Below are positions 23,573 to 37,249 of a stretch of DNA of 64,000 nucleotides, piece after piece (positions within the stretch are counted from its first letter, which is position 1; every line of letters begins with the position of its first letter). The DNA lies in NCBI GenBank assembly GCA_946699065.1, contig CAMPDV010001298.1, forward strand, positions 1 to 64,000, read 5' to 3'. The position numbers were made by a program, and so were the translations under genes. Below the pieces are notes generated by a model. That model worked only from the letters and a program-made list of their open reading frames with translations. It was not told the origin of the DNA and did no database searches. Source of the stretch: Loxodes magnus. Taxonomy: Eukaryota; Ciliophora; Karyorelictea; Loxodida; Loxodidae.

Positions 23573-24656
23573 ATGGAGAGAAAATAAATGGAGAAAAAAG
23601 AAAAGCAATTTACTAAAGGTATTTTTTTAAGAAAACTCTTAAGAGCGAGAAGCCACATACTAGGGAAAATATCTCTACTTCATTTTAAGTATGAAATTCT
23701 GCCTAACTTATGCTACTAAAAGTTAATAAACAAGATCAGTTATGACCAAAGTAAAGGTATTTCTTTAATATTTTTTAGACTAAGTCCTTACTGACATTTA
23801 ATTTATTTACTCGGTAGCCATATCAAGTGACCTGAATTGGATTGTATCAAGTTCAGCATATCCTGAAAATTTGATAAAGATCTGGAATTTCCAGACAGGT
23901 GCTCTCATAAGAACTATAACAGGACATACTTCCTCAGTTAACTCGGTAGTAATATCCTCAGACTCTAGCTATATCGTATCAGCATCTGGAGATTCAACTA
24001 TAAAGATCTGAAATTCGAAGACTGAAACTCTCATAAGAACTATAACGGGACATACTTCCTCAGTTTACTCTGTAGTAATCTCCCCTGACTCTAACTATAT
24101 AGTATCGGGATCTTATGACAAAACCATAAAGATCTGAAATTTCCACAATGGTGCTCTCCAAAGAATTATAACGGGGCATACTAATACAGTTATATCGGTA
24201 GTAATCTCCTATGACTCTAGATATATTATATCGGGATCTTGGGATAACACTATAAAGATTTGGAATTTCTAGACAGGTCAGCTTGTGCGAACTCATAGTG
24301 GGCATTCAGGTTCTGTTTTATCGGTGATAGTGTCTAAGGATAATAGGTATATAATATCAGGTTCTGGTGACAGTACTATTAAGATATGGGACTTCTCTTC
24401 TGGTTAGTGTATTCGTACTCTTCAAGGTCACTCAAGTTATGTATCAAGTATTCAGTTAAGTGTCGATTCAAGTGTTATCTTTTCTGGTTCATGGGATAAA
24501 ACAATCAAGATTTGGAACTTTGATAAGGGTGAGTGTATATAGACTTTATAAGGGCATACAGGATCAATAAATTCTATAGCATTGAGTGTTGATAATAGAT
24601 GGTTGGTATCGGGAGGATGGGACAATACGATAAGAAAGTGGAGAGTTTCGAGTTGA
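23573..24656 (+). CDS. Seven-bladed WD40 repeat protein (copy 2)
   Basis: Paralogue of the gene at 1097. Leader [13 protein letters not shown].. then a 28-nt intron at 23751-23778, then seven blades and TGA 24654; 352 codons after splicing. Blade 1 has TGG where copy 1 has TGA (NWIVS), direct support for TGA=Trp. The GH of blade 1 is lost (TDIQF instead of TGHSS), and blade 2 ends with an unusual NSKTETL, so blade edges vary while the IKIW strands are kept. Blades 5-7 and the 3' flank are nearly identical to copy 1, whereas blades 1-4 differ more, a mosaic pattern. Expected role: scaffold or recognition domain, partner unknown. Confidence 0.87.
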
Positions 24657-27161
24657 GTAACTTGCTATTTGACTTAATTAAATTTTACGATTAAAGATAT
24701 AAGATATTGGTAATGTATTTAAATGAATGTTTAATGTTAATAATGTTTTTAGTTATATGAAGTTTTTTAATTTATTAATTAAAAATTTGTTATATTGTTA
24801 AATATTATTGGTTTAAAAAAACGGTTGAGTGATAGGTTAAAGAAATTAGTGAGGTATGTTGATTTAAAGTGGTAATGTTTAAAAATATTAAAAATATAAT
24901 TTTGTTAAATGAAAGCATGAAATAAGTTAAAGTTTAAATTTATGCTATAAAATTTTATGGATTTATTTTTAGATTTTGTAAAAATTTCAAGTTGAGTATA
25001 AATTTTCATTTTTTTTGTGAAGTGGTTAAAATATTATTTATTATGGCAAAGTAAGTTTATAATCTTGATTTTTAATTAAAAAATTTAATTAAGTATTTAT
25101 TTTATATAAAATTAAATTTTGTTTTTTTATTATTTATATTTTATGATTGATTATTATTATTTATTAATTATTATTAATTATCATTATAATTAATTATTAA
25201 TTATTTATTGATATTATAAAATTTTAATATTTAAGTTTAATATTTTTCGTTTCCGATTGGATTATAAAATTTTCTGATATTAAGTTTTTTATTTATCATT
25301 ATTTTTCAATTTTAGAGCTTAAATTTCATGAAAATAAAAAATTTGTTTTTTTACTCAGCGTTTTACACTACCAAAAATTTTCGGCACGGAATAAATTTAA
25401 TTATTTCGGGATAAAAATTTTAAAATAGGAATAAAATTTCAAGAAAAAATTCCAAATATAAAAGATTTTTGAGAAAAAAATAGGAATTAAAAAAATTTTA
25501 TATTAAAATAGAATTTGGAAATTTTTTTTGTTGAAATGGTATTTTGTAAAAATAAAAAAAAAATTTTTGTTTTTAAGAAAATTTTTTGAAAAATTTTCAT
25601 CAAAACTTTTTTTCTTTTTTATTTAAAATTATATTTTTGATAAGGTTAATTATGTTTGAAATTATAAAAAATTTATTGTTTATGTTTTGGAAAAAATACA
25701 ATTTTTAATTTTGAACATCTTTTCTAGTAAATGAAAAAATTTGTTTTAAAAATTTTTAATATTATAATAATTTACTTAAATGAAAAGGATCTCAAGAAAA
25801 AAGGAGATATAATAAAATAACCATGAAATCGTGAAAAAAATAAACTTTTTTCGCTACAAAAGATTTTCAGGATGGAAAAATCCTTTTCTTAAAGGATAGA
25901 ATTTTAAAAGATTTGAAAAGTTTTTTAAATAACTTTTAAGAAGTAAATATAAAAAAATAAATTACAATTTTAGGAAGAAATAAATTAGTTACAAAATTTT
26001 CTATAAGATGGCTTAAAACTACCTTTTTAATAGATATTGCGAATTTTAAAAATAACTAATCTAAAAAGAGCTAAAAAATCTCTTTATAAAAATATGATCA
26101 ATCAAGTAGAAAAAATGAGGTATAATGCATCTGTAATAATAAATTTTAGGCCAATTTACAAAGAATCTAAAAAAAGGAATTAAACAAGGATCTAAATAAT
26201 GTATCTAACCTAACTATATAAAATATAGAAACAAAAATTTATTAATCAAGTTTAAAAATATTCTGCTTTATTATAATAATTATAAAAATATTAAAAATTT
26301 AAGATTAGTAAAAGAGTTTTGAAAAGAGCTTACTACGACTAACTATCTGTTTTTAGTTTGCGAAAAGATGTTAATTTAGAAGAGGAAAACAAGTTTTTAA
26401 GAAAAATTGCTATATTAAGTATTTTTTCTCTTTAAAATTTTTCTCATTCTATAATATTAAAAGAAAAGCTTTAAAGATAAACTTTCTGATTTTAAGCAAC
26501 TTGAATATATCTACTATGTATATAGAAAATTGATTTTATTTATTAATCTTAAAATTTGAATTTCTAATGAAGCTATTTTATTAAAGCTGAAAGCTTTTTA
26601 AAAAATTGATTGATTATTTATCATATAAAAGCATTTGCTAGTAAACTGTATAAATAATTTGAATATATGCAAAATGATAAAAATCTTCACTTTCTTGTAA
26701 ATTATCTTATATTCCATCTAAAATAAGAATAAAATTATATTCTAATATTAAATAATAAGAATTAGCAAAATGAAAGTGTAAATAATTAAGAAATCAATAT
26801 AGTTTTGATTATATCAAAAAAGGTTAAAAGCTTTAATCTTTTGTATAATTAAAATAATATACAAAGTGTAAGTTAATAACTATTATAATTATATCTATAA
26901 AAAATGGGAAATATTTCGTACAATATAAAAAGAAACATATATAGCATAATAAAAAGCAAAGTTTCTACTAAGCCAATAATGCTAATAGTACACAATTTCA
27001 TAAACAACCTTAATAATGAACTATTTTTGTTATATGCTAAATTATTAGACAACTAAATTATAATTTTTAATTTCACATTCCTTTAATAAATGTTTGGTTA
27101 TTATACAATATAGTAATTTTTTATTTAAGATACTAAATATTCAAAACATAATAATATTTAA

Positions 27162-27995
27162 AGTGGTTTAATAAATTAAATTTAATTAAACTAAAAAAAT
27201 TTGTGGTACCTTCAATTTTCAGAATATGTTCTTCCAATTGAAGGTATTATATTGTTTTTAAATGTTATTATATATCAAGTTTATTGCTCTTCAGAACTAA
27301 TTTTCTAGTTTAGGTTTTTTTTCTTCTGAGTATCTCCTTTCTTGTTCATTTTCAAGCTAACTTTCATTTTTTTCTATTTTCTGTTGTCAATCTTCTTCTT
27401 CTTCATCTTCGCTATCGTTTTCCTCTTCGTTCCAATCTTCTTCTTCCTCATCATTTTTCATCTAATTTTGTTGGACATCTTATTCTTTGTTTTCTTGATT
27501 TTATTATTCTTCATTCTCTTCATTAAAATTTTCTATTCTTAGATTTGCTTCTTTTTATTATTTCTCGTATTGCTCTTCTTCTTTCTCTTGCTATAGAATT
27601 TCTTGCCTCCTTTTGATAAACATTTGAATGAATATTTTTATTTATTCATCCACCATTTCTATTTTTTTCTTAGGAAAAGAGTTTATATATAGTTAATCGT
27701 AATTTATTAGTTTCAAAATATCACATTAACCAATTTTGGAGACCAATCATTCTCTTATATCAATGTAATATATACATTCCATTACATGTTGGAGAGTGGC
27801 ATATTCTCCGCATATACAAAAAGGATTTTCAATAATATAATTTCGATCTTTCAGAGTCTTTCGAAATGCGTAAGACTGGCTTCTAATCTTATAGATGCAA
27901 ATTATTTCTTTCAAATATTTTTTGTTTAATTTCGTGTATGTTATTTTGGGGAATTATCTTAGGTTTTAAAATTGTTCTATAGTGGTTTAATAAAT
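27162..27995 (-). mobile_element. 5'-truncated LINE insertion (LINE-A) with 15-bp target-site duplication
   Basis: A reverse-strand fragment of a non-LTR retrotransposon in repeat copy 2, absent at the matching place in copies 1 and 4. The direct repeat AGTGGTTTAATAAAT stands at 27162-27176 and 27981-27995. The coding part reads from the RT thumb (ITYTKLNKKYLKEIICIYK) through the zinc-binding end typical of LINE proteins, FCICGEYATLQHVMEC (CX1CX7HX4C type), then WLV, and a long acidic tail (DEEEEDW, NDSEDEEEED) to TGA 27291. TAA/TAG=Q throughout; TGA stands for the W in IREW, which is TGG in LINE-C. Confidence 0.8.
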
Positions 27996-28345
27996 ATGAT
28001 TTTTAAAAGATTAAACACTTATTTTAATTTAAAATATCTTATCAAGAAATTAAATTAAAATGTTTTCATATTCATTTTCTAATTAAATAGTCATTATTTT
28101 TTGTTTATTTATCTATTTTATTAATGTTTTAAAGATTGTAATTATATTTATTCATAAAGTATGATATCAACTGAAAATTGCTAGATTATTTAAAGTTAAA
28201 AACTTAATTCTTAAAACAATTCTTTTATAAGATAAACAGTGATAAGATGATATTATAGCTTAAAAAGATAATTTTTTCTGCAAATTGATTTATAAAACAA
28301 AACTTAATTTTATATGAGATTAATTGAAAATGTGCAAGAATTTGA

Positions 28346-30680
28346 GGAAATATAAAATAAATAGGTTATAAGATGCAATAAATCGTCAAAAATATTTAGA
28401 ATCTTTCCTGCAAACTTATCTAGAATTCTTTTAGATAGATTAAGATAATCTTGAAGTTTAATATGAATTTATCAAAAATAACATCTAATAATATGCTGAT
28501 TAAACATTGGGATCCTTTATTCCAGACTCAAGTTATAACAAATTTCCTCAAGATCTTACTAAGAAATATGTAGGCCTAAAAGAGCTAACTCAGTATATAA
28601 GAAGCATACATTATATCTGGAAGAATAAACTAATAAGTAACTAATATTCATGAAAAAGTGAAACGACATTCTGAATGACTTCAATTCTAATTTGTGAAAT
28701 TTTGAAAAAACAAAGCAAAAAAGAAACTTTTACTTCTAAATGGAGATGCTAAAGAAATATTTTCAAATACTAAGAAAATTAAAAAGCCTAAAATAATAAA
28801 TTAAATGAACTTTGATTAAGAAATCAAAAATAAATCCATTGAGTCATGGAAGAATTTATTTTTAAGAAAAATTTTAATCTAACTAAATAATATAATTCTC
28901 AGTAATTAAAAAATAGATAAAATATAAGATAGTATATAGGAAATTAAAAATTATCAACTCTCATATTTATTAGGATTTTATCTTTTTACCATACAAGAAA
29001 TACAAGAAATTACGAATGGAAAATCAGCTGATTCAGACAGAATAAAAGGTGAATTTCTGAAATATTGTGGATAATATTTGATAATAATTCTTCACTCTTT
29101 TCTGAATAATATGTTAAGATTTGGAAGAATCCCTTAGGAATTAAATACATTGTCGGTAATTCCAATATTTAAAAAAGGAAATAAAGATGACTGGAAAAAC
29201 TGACTACCTATTTCTCTTATTAATATTATTATAAAACTATATGATAAAGCTTTAACAAAAAGATTATACAATCTAATTTATTAGAGAAATTTGATTCGTT
29301 CTTCATAAATGGGATTTATGAAAAACAGATAAACAACTTAATAAATTTGAATAATATAACAAATAATTGATAACTAACGGAAACGTGCTAAAGATAAGCA
29401 TTTTTACATAAAATCAATTAAAGATAAAATTTATCAAATCTGAATGCATCTAAATTTTAAAGAAACATTAGAAATAATAAAATTTAAATTTATGATTAGA
29501 TAATTAACCAATTATTTAAAAGGAACAAGTAACATATTTAGATGTAATGCTACATTAGAAGAAGAATTTTAATTCTCATTGTAGAGAAGTCGTGATCAAG
29601 TATTTAGTTGCAATGAAAAAGCTGCTTTTAACTTATGAGATATAAGAATGTTATTTCTTGACATTTTAAAACTTTATGCAGACTTTTTACATTACCTAAA
29701 GCAGAATATGGAGAGAACTAGTACCATGGTGTATTCAGAGAGGAATAACTTGAGTTTTGAATAGAATTGAATCAAATATGAGAATGATTTCAAGAAAAGC
29801 ACTTTAAGCACATAAATAAGTTATGCTTCATAGATTTAAACTGGTTATCTTTCAAACACATTATGGCAATAAAGTTTTTTTAATTCTATTATAAAATGAA
29901 ATAAGAAAATATTGATTTTCCGACGTCGACAATAGGCTCTCTTTTCATTACCAACTGAAAAAAAGGATTTCAATGCTATGATCAAGTTTAGCAATTATCA
30001 GACCTCTATAGTATCGATCAGTAGAATTCTAAGATTAGTACAAATTAAAAAATTTTTACTAAATATATAAGAGATAAAATACAATAATATTTCTATAATA
30101 CAGCTACTCAAAAGTTTAAGAGAATGAAAAAGCTAAAATATATACTAAACAATTTCGTATCTTAACCAATTCTAGTAATTACTTACACTAAATTGAACAA
30201 ATAATTTAGACAAGAAATTATCAGTATATATAAGCTTAGAACCCAATCTTATAGTTTTCGAAAATATCTTTAAGATCATTATTATCCTATTGATAATCCC
30301 TACTGTATGTATGGAGAGTATGGTAAAATTTAGCACATTTTTAGATGTATATACTATTCTAATATAAGAGATTGACTATCGTAAAAGATTGGGTATTATG
30401 ACTTAAGACGCTTTATAATATATGATTAAATACTTATAAACTTCTTTCCAAAGTCTTATTTGGGATATTTAGATTTATAAATAAAAGTATTTCACAAGTA
30501 ACTTATATCAAGAAGATTAGATTTTTAGAAATGAAAAAAGTAAAAAAGGAAGACATAAAAGAGAGACTATAACAAGAGTAATTTAAAATTTATGAAATCA
30601 AGATTATAATTAAAAAGCATTAAAAACATTTACTAATGTCTATAATTGAAGGAAGCAATTCATGCAGTTATAGATGTAAA
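28346..30680 (+). mobile_element. LINE fragment with decayed reverse transcriptase (LINE-B)
   Basis: Begins where copy 2 homology ends, in the region between endonuclease and RT (IPDSSYNKFPQDLTKKY, matched in LINE-C). The RT is clear: EITNGKSADSDRIKGEF, VIPIFKKGNKDDWKNWLPIS (29155-29215, TGA as the second W), QMGFMKNRQTTQQ, and a palm motif LYADF at 29672-29686 where active enzymes have YADD. The end has KLNKQFRQEIISIYKLRTQS, then YCMYGEYGKIQHIFRC. No endonuclease is present, the catalytic box is altered and the frame breaks before it, so the copy is dead. A 3' motif AATTGAAGGAAG (30647-30658) recurs in LINE-C and similarly in LINE-A. Confidence 0.8.
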
Positions 30681-30699
30681 AAATTATTTTAATTTAAAA

Positions 30700-32885
30700 T
30701 TTAAATAAACAGTTTCATACAATAACTCTATTATTAAATTGATATATTATTACTAAATAGCTTTAATTTATACCATTTATTTTTATAAATAAATATTAAA
30801 ATTTAAGTTCTAAAAACTAATTAAATTGCTAATTAAGCCATTTAAAGAACTCTTTATTTAACTATAATTAATAAAACATAGATAATATAAAGGAAGAAAT
30901 ATCTAAAAGGAATTTAAGTTCTAAGTAAACTAAAGAGAACTTTAGCTTTATTACTTTAATAATATAAATTCTAAATGATAGCAAAATATAGTTAAAAATA
31001 ATCCTTTATAATAGTAAGATATTAATATTAAAAATACTATATCAAAAATCTAAAATAATTAAATAATTATATGCTAGAATTAATTATCTTTGTATCAATT
31101 TAAAACTAATAAAGAGGATGCTTTTCATAATTTTGATATGAGTTTTAAATAATTGGTTAACAATAAGCATTTGATTACTAGATTATAAAAATATAAAAAT
31201 ATAAAAGTTCACATTTGATAATTAATGTCTACAATAATTAAAACAATAATTTAGTTAATTAAAAAGTAAATATAGTTAAACATATCTTTAGAGATAACTG
31301 TATAAAATAAAATTAATAAAGAATTATCAATAATTATAAATTTAAAGAATGTATAATTTTTAGTTCTAAGTAATATAAGTAATTATAATAATAATCTTAA
31401 CTAACTTTTATTATATTTTAAAGTTAAGTATAAATTATTAATTTATATATCAAAATTTAATTAAACTTAGTATAATTATGTAAAATTAATTATTTTATCA
31501 TTGTTAGTTAAAGAAATTTAAATATAAGTCATTATTATTAATTTGCTAATAATAAGAAAATTATACTTACATAAAATATTTAACTATAATTAAATTACTT
31601 TATTTCTTTTATTTAAAAACATATTTTAACTAAAACTATCCTTTAATATTATAAATGCTAAAAGATTAAATTTTATTTATCCTATCATTTTTATTATTGA
31701 TATATATCAAGAATTATATTAGAAAATTTTCATATTTTAGCTTAAAAATAATAAAATAAATGATAATTATTAAAATAATTTAAAAATCTTATTCACTATT
31801 TAAAAGTTTAAATAATAAGTAATAATAATAAACTATAAGAGTTTAAATATTTTAAATATTGAGACATAATTGTATAATTATTGGCATTTAACCATGCAAA
31901 TTAAGCTAAATTTAAAAGTTTCTATATTTCATTCATGGCTCTCTTTCACTCTCATCTTGATAAAGAATTTTTTAGCTCGTTAAATCTGTTTATGGGTTTT
32001 TAATATAATCTATTTTCTATTTACTCTAGTTCTTAAAATCTCTAATGGTCTTCTAAATATTATTAAATATTTTTATGTACTTATTTAATTTAATTATCTT
32101 ATCTTTTGAAAACGATTTCATATAGTTTAATCATATAAAAAAAGTTTTTTACACTATTTTCCATTAATTATTTTAAGTTTATTAAAAAAAAATTTAAATA
32201 TTTTTGAAAAGATTACACTTGAAAATGTACTCAAATGTATCAAATTCCTATTTACTTAAGCAAAGTTTATTAAATTGAATTTGATATATCGATGATTCAG
32301 TTCATATTAAAAATTATATGTATAAGTAATTAGTTTTTAGATTGAAATAGTTTCTTAAATTAGATATCTATTGTATTTAGCGTATATTATTAAAGAGAAA
32401 ATGTTTTATATATCTTTTATTAATTTAGCAAATCTTTTTACTGTTGACATGACTGCATTCTTTAAAGGCATTCTTAGAATAAACATTTTTATTTAAATAT
32501 TGCTATGCTTATTAAACTCTTTGAAATCATCAATTATAATATCTATTTGCAAATATTCATAAGTAAGCAAGATTTTGATTATCTTGACAACTCTTAATTT
32601 TTAATAAATAGTTATCTTACTTCAGATTTATTTCTTTGCTCTGATTTTGAGAATAAAGATTAAATGGTGTAATTTTTATCTTTTTACTAAGTAGAATTTT
32701 TTTTGTTAAATTGGAGCTAGCATTACTGATATTATAATGAAAGGCAAAAATCAACTAGTATTCCCAACACTAGTGCAATATTTAATTATAGATAGCTAAT
32801 CTAAATCCTTCTCTTACACATGTTGTTCTTAAATTCAAATTTAACTAAAAGAGTCTTGAGACATCTTTTCATTGTTGGAATTACT
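30700..32885. other. AT-rich spacer between LINE fragments
   Basis: About 2.2 kb of very AT-rich sequence between the 3' ends of the convergent LINE-B and LINE-C. A few GC-richer words (31940-31990, 32750-32800) do not assemble into a gene. Nothing is supported. Confidence 0.5.
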
Positions 32886-35800
32886 TCCTTCAATTAAAGT
32901 TGTTATAATGTTTTTTTAAAGTTTTTCAACTCAAAAACTTTCTACTTCATCTTCTTCTTCAGCTTTATTATCTTCGTTATCAGTTTATTCATTCTAATCT
33001 TCCACTTGCTCATCTTTTTCTTCTTGTTCTTCTTTTCCTTCCTTATTTTCATTATTCTCTTCATCTTTATTTTGCTCTTTCGCTTCTTTACCCTTAGTCT
33101 CAGAACTTTCTTATTATAAGTTTTTTTTCTAATTCGAATAATTCTAATCTCCTTTTAAGTAACATCCTATGAAAAATTTTAATTTGCAGATAAATGTATT
33201 CTAATTTGTTTTTTGGAAATTAATTGATATAATTTGGTCATAGGTTATTAATTTTCTAATGTCGCATTTTCCAATTTTTGCTATTAACCATTCTCGCATA
33301 TCTATATAGCAATCGCATTCCAGAATATGTTCAAATTAATCAAATCTCCACACATACAATGGGAATTCTCAACTAAATAATGTCTGTCTTAAAGATCCTT
33401 GCGAGAATTGTAACTTCAGGTTCTGAGTTTGTATATACTAATTATTTCTTTTCGATACTATTTATTTAGTTTTGGATAGGTAATTTACGGGAATTATTAT
33501 TATTATTCTAATTATTCTATAAATAACTTTACAGTGGTCATTCTTTTTAGTCTTTTAATAGTTACTTCATAAAATTAATGTTGAATCTTACTTTTAATAT
33601 ATTTTGTAAAAGTATTAAAGCTACTACTATATTCCTAATTATTAATATCTATTTCGTAACATTCAGATAGTTTTGTTACTTAATCTCTATATTAATATCC
33701 TTCTTACCAATTGTTCTTAAAAAGGGAATTACTTATTAATTAATTCTTCCAAACTACGTGTGAGTTTCTTTATATACTTGATTAGCTCTTTTAACTTCAA
33801 TATACTTCTTCATGAGGTCTTTTGTAAGTTTATTATATTTAGGGTCTGGAATAAATGACCTAATATTTCATCTGCATTATCTTAATACATAGTATTAATC
33901 CTCTAAATTATTCCTATCAATTTGAAAAATTCATTATAAGTTACAAAAAAAGATTCTTAATATTTTTATCTGTCAATAGGGTCTTTTAGCCTGCTAATTT
34001 TATATTATCTTTAGGTAATTATGTCCAAATAGAGAATTGTGTTGAAGAGAAAATTTACCATATTTGGTATGTGATCAGTAAATAGTTAGTTATAATGAAC
34101 CTAGAAGTTTTCAAATTGATTAATTTTCAGGTGATTGTTTATTACAATATGTTCCTTTATGTATGCAAGTGTTACTATTCATAATATTTACTATTTCAAG
34201 ATGCTTCTGAATAAGAAATTCCTAGAATCTGTTTGTATTATCATTGTCATTATTAGGATTATCTCCATAATCTTATAGAGGAGTATTGAAATCTCCCATT
34301 AGAATATGTGGGCTATTTGGAAATTGATTAAGTAGCAAATTAATATAGTCATATGCTTGGTCTTTTATGTTCTCGTTTTAGCTATTATCTGGCATGTAAC
34401 AGAACGTAATAAATATATTATCTAGTTTGGCTATGATGAATCGATTCTAGGATACATCAATTATATTAGTTTCTTCAGTACTACTGAATTCTTCTTTAAT
34501 AACTAGACATACACTCCTCCTTTTCCTGAATTTTTGCAATAAGTCCTATAACCTTATATTAATATTGGAGGGAAATCTTGTTTTTACCAAGTTTCATTAA
34601 TTGAAAAAATGTCAATACTATTTTCTCTTATGAATTCTTCTACTTTATATAGTTTACTTGCTAATCCATTTATGTTGACATATCCAATCTTAATTTGATT
34701 GACGCTACTTCTTTTTTGTGATTATCTTGATATAAAGTAATATACCTTCCTTGTTGATTTAGTTAAGAGCCGGCTTTCCACCCAGGTTCATAAATTAAAA
34801 TTTCTTTTTTGTCCACTGATTTCAAGATGAACCTATTTTTTTAATGTTATTTATTTAAGTCATAAAATTAAATTATAATATAGAGATATTTTCTGCTATA
34901 TATCTTTAATAATCTCTTATCAATATTAATTTTAACTACTTGACTGTCAATCTATCCTTTATCAAGTTCTTAGTCAAGTACAACGTATCTGTTTTAAATT
35001 ATAGTTTAGAAATTAGTTCTTCTTCAAAAGTTAGATAATATTAAGTCTCTTAGCTATTTTGAATTAGCATTGTAATTTTTTATAAAAGCCTAATTTTGTT
35101 CCATTTTATTGATATGCTATTTAGTAGATGGAAAATATAGATCTGGACATTTTCTCTTAAATTAATTTATAGAATCTTATTCCAAAGAATTTCTTAAGTA
35201 TCCTATTTTAGATTTTATGAATGAGAGTTGTTGAAAATCTAAAAAGATTATTCACAGAATTTTATGGATAGAAATGTTAAATTGGAAGAAATTTACTACT
35301 TAAAAATTTGGTTCTATTTCAGATTTTCCATTAAAGTACATTTTTCTGATGCAACTTTATCAAAAACTTTAATTTGATTGATTAGTTGCTCATTTATTTT
35401 ATCATATTATTTCTACAATTTTATGTATTTAGAATCAATAAAATCGCACTAGGAAATTTAATCCAAATATAGTAGGTCTGTTCCAGTAGCCGTATCTAAA
35501 TTCAAAATAATTGTTTGAATTTTTTAATCACTGGATTAAATTTCGACAAATGTGTAATCATTCTATAGTTAATGCTTATATGAAAGAATTTTTAAATTTT
35601 TGGATATACTTATTTTTTTGTAAATGTAATGAACTTAATATGCTTTAATAATCCAATTCTTTATGTTATAGATTCTATTAAAGATTATTACATAAATCCT
35701 ATTTCTAAGAATATTTCTTTTCTCATTCAAATTTAAAAATTTCAAGTTAGCTTTATAATATTTATACTTAATCAGTTACTTTTTAATTTTAAGATTTTAG

Positions 35801-37060
35801 TTATTAATTATAATTAAAAATATAGTTTAATTCAAGTTCAATATTAGTTTTTTATTATCAAACTTCTTAAAGTAGTTACCAAATGTGTTGTTATCCAGAA
35901 AATTACTATTAGTAGAATGAAATTTATTATTTTAAATATTCCTATTTTGAATATAATAATGATTCTTCAGTTTATGTTTGATCCATTTCTAATTTATCTA
36001 TTGCGTTTACGCTTCTCAATTTATAAAAACTCTATTGTTAGTTTAAGTTCTTTATTCAATATATTTTATTATAAAATCTGTTTAAACAGTTATCTCTTTA
36101 GAATTGACATAAGTTGTTTATACTGATTAGTCGTGAATTCTTATTTACTCTTTGGATTAAAATGAAAATTAGTTACTCTCAAATTTTTATTGAAAATTTT
36201 TCTAAAGTAGTTATTAATTATGTTTTACTTTAGAAAGACATAATTAGTAAGTAACATTCTCTAATGAATATTGCTCAGTTTAATCTCATATTTTAAAATT
36301 ATTAATAGGTTATTTTTTATCTGTTATAATATTTAATTATTTTTTCAATAGCTTTTCCTAATAATATTATAAGGCAAATTTTAGTAACTAATTTTATTTT
36401 TTGTATTTCTAATTAATTTTATTAATATATGTTTTATAATATGCTTTTGATGATTCTTAGTTATTTATCAAGGCTTATTTTTCTAGTTCGTATTTTGTTT
36501 CTGTACTATCTAATTTTTCATTTAATAAAAAGTTCTTATCTATTAGTCTTTATATATCCTATTTAAGTACTTTTATTTATTAAATAAACTAATTTTCATT
36601 AAATTAATTATTAATTGCTTAATTTTATATTGCATTTATTGGGTCAACATTTTATTCAAGTTGTTTATTTTAATTCTTAAGATCAGATAAATAGTGATAC
36701 TTTGAATTAACAGAATTAATATTATTGTTTTACTTTTAACTGTTTTTATTACATTCAATTTAATCGAATTACTGGTTACTATTATTCAAAAATAAATAAA
36801 ATTTTACGTACTTTTTGACTATTGTAAAAGTATATTTTTATTTAATATTTAATTCAGATTTGAAAGCATATCTTAAGAGATCGGAGTGTCTTAGATAATA
36901 TCTTAATTTTGAGAAGATTTTTTGGATGATCTTTTTGTATCTTCGGCGTAAGTATTTTAGGCGGTTAAACTAGTTTTCTACCTATAGGTTTATTTTTCTT
37001 TCAATAGATGCTAAAATTGATGTCCATGATGAAGAGAATTTCGAAGTGATTTCAGTGGAA
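32886..37060 (-). mobile_element. LINE with coiled coil and endonuclease but no RT (LINE-C)
   Basis: Read on the reverse strand from about 37030. The N-terminal portion is long and coiled-coil rich (LKQDIQRLIDKNFLLNEKLD, about 36700-36430) and runs to a conserved LIYEPGWKAGSQ (near 34770). Next is an apurinic-type endonuclease, 34720-34050: GYVNINGLASKL, FSINETW, HILMGDFNTPL (34284-34310), with one frameshift near 34500. After the linker IPDPKYNKLTKDLMKKYIEV (about 33870-33800) the sequence jumps to the C-terminal KLNKQYRKEIISIYKLR and CMCGD..EHILEC zinc region: the whole RT is deleted. An acidic tail (EGKEEQEEKDEQVED) ends at TGA 32931. Confidence 0.82.
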
Positions 37061-37249
37061 CGCGTAAGAACTCATTTTCTAGTTTTTAACTACAGATACT
37101 TAGTAATTTTCTTAATAAATCAATTATTATGTTTACTTATTTGAATTTTAGCAACTCTAATTCTTTTATTTGGAGGTTTTTATGCACCTGCCTGTGCTTT
37201 ATCTACGAGTTTGAAGCTTCTTTATAATCAATTAAAGAAGAGTCGCTAG

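Larger units (their letters stand above)
20937..28345 (+). repeat. Long segmental repeat, copy 2
   Basis: Shares its left boundary with copy 4 (AAGTTCAAAC..CCAAAAAACAACTTC at 20943 and 54780); left of this the two loci are unrelated. It then follows copy 4 and, from 22.48 kb, copy 1, up to GTGCAAGAATTTGAG at about 28345, where a forward LINE begins and homology stops. It is interrupted at 27162-27995 by another LINE fragment with target-site duplication. From WD40 blade 5 onward copies 1 and 2 are nearly identical for several hundred bases, which suggests recent duplication or conversion. Confidence 0.85.

Noticed and set aside
27342-27542. Forward hydrophobic frame
   Set aside because: Antisense of the acidic tail of LINE-A.
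35917-36126. Forward hydrophobic frame
   Set aside because: Antisense of the LINE-C coiled coil.
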